From: a virus
IMG/VR virus record: IMGVR_UViG_3300025585_000189
Coordinates: 1-21,540 of that record
DNA length: 21,540 bases
Direction: 5' to 3' (one strand)
Part shown: piece by piece, positions 21,444-21,540 of the stretch
How positions within the stretch are numbered: position 1 is the first letter of the stretch
Layout of the letters: each line of letters begins with the position of its first letter
Program-made: the position numbers and the translations under genes
The notes under the pieces: model-generated
What the model was told of the DNA's origin: nothing
Databases searched by the model: none
Seen by the model: the letters and a program-made list of their open reading frames with translations, nothing else

Positions 21444-21463
21444 GCTCCCGGTTTCCCGGGAGC
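21444..21463 (-). terminator. GC hairpin with GAAA loop behind the coat gene
   Basis: Eight perfect pairs, GCTCCCGG (21444-21451) with CCGGGAGC (21456-21463). Read on the minus strand the loop is GAAA, a stable GNRA tetraloop. No T-run follows (ATTCTG), so it is probably a processing or stability element or a weak attenuator rather than a strong terminator. It starts 8 bases after the coat stop. Confidence 0.55.
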
Positions 21464-21471
21464 GTTTCAGA

Positions 21472-21540
21472 TTAGCCCCAGATACGGCAAGCCATTTGCG
21501 GACGGATCGTGTTGTAACCGTACAGAACGTCAACACGGCA
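21472..21540 (-). CDS. 3' end of the major capsid (coat) protein (partial)
   Basis: Reading leftward from the window edge, an open frame gives 22 residues and ends in TAA at 21474-21472. The sequence contains DVLYGYNTIRPQMACRIWG, the characteristic C-terminal end of P22 coat-type major capsid proteins, where a strand with VLYG is followed by a conserved R-P. Its place just before the decoration-like and gp4/gp10-like genes agrees with P22 gene 5. The rest lies beyond the window. Confidence 0.8.
   Translation of the reverse strand, partial: CRVDVLYGYNTIRPQMACRIWG

Noticed and set aside
1-21540. tRNA genes, CRISPR arrays, integrase, attachment sites, insertion sequences
   Set aside because: Looked for and not seen. 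No cloverleaf with a TTC-arm, no regularly spaced repeats, and no recombinase or transposase motifs.

Overview
This window is part of a tailed-phage (or prophage) genome. No host chromosomal gene, tRNA, rRNA, integrase, insertion sequence or CRISPR array was seen. The right half reads, on the minus strand, in nearly the same order as the late region of Salmonella phage P22: coat (5), 4, 10, tail needle (26), a slot equivalent to 14, then ejection proteins 7, 20 and 16. The phage is therefore most likely a podovirus with a P22-type tail machine infecting a Gram-negative host. The host cannot be named from this sequence. Base composition is patchy: hand counts of single 60-base stretches gave 57% GC at 7501-7560, 40% at 8161-8220 and 37% at 10381-10440.

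Layout. (1) 1-407, plus strand: the tail end of an unidentified gene and a small staphylococcal-nuclease-like protein, closed by a bidirectional terminator. (2) 482-2983, minus strand: one large primase-helicase (prim-pol, PriCT-2 and DUF3987 parts). (3) 2960-3163: a compact control region with overlapping divergent promoters, an inverted-repeat operator candidate, and a separate promoter and terminator pair that would make a short RNA antisense to the primase leader. (4) 3164-11566, plus strand: an early operon. It holds a small unknown protein, a ribbon-helix-helix regulator, a Pro/Ala-linker protein, a DUF2800 nuclease, a structured 239-base leader, a DUF2815 ssDNA-binding protein, a family B DNA polymerase, DUF3310, a VRR-NUC nuclease, an SNF2-type helicase, a MazG-like protein and three small unknown proteins. 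(5) 21540-11575, minus strand: the late operon. It runs from the coat protein end through a decoration-like protein, tail hub and needle proteins, a GNAT acetyltransferase and three ejection proteins to a lysis cassette (XhlA-like membrane protein, M15 endopeptidase, 3-TM holin-like protein).

How the genes fit together. The early operon encodes a self-contained replication and recombination set: primase-helicase, DNA polymerase with proofreading, ssDNA-binding protein, helicase and three nucleases. The polymerase lacks room for the terminal-protein priming insertion, so the PrimPol-type protein on the opposite strand is the likely primer source. The late operon makes the capsid surface, closes the tail, ejects DNA and lyses the cell. 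The two operons converge with only 8 bases between them and no clear terminator.

The most interesting non-coding parts are the 2960-3163 control region and the DUF2800-DUF2815 intergenic leader, which has two mutually exclusive pairings that look like an attenuator. In addition, very stable hairpins sit directly behind three proteins expected to be abundant (ssDNA-binding, coat, decoration). In the proteins, the best leads are a domain-sized module that appears inserted in a loop of the TNF/C1q-like needle knob, a nuclease missing a catalytic arginine, and an endolysin with a widened zinc-ligand spacing.
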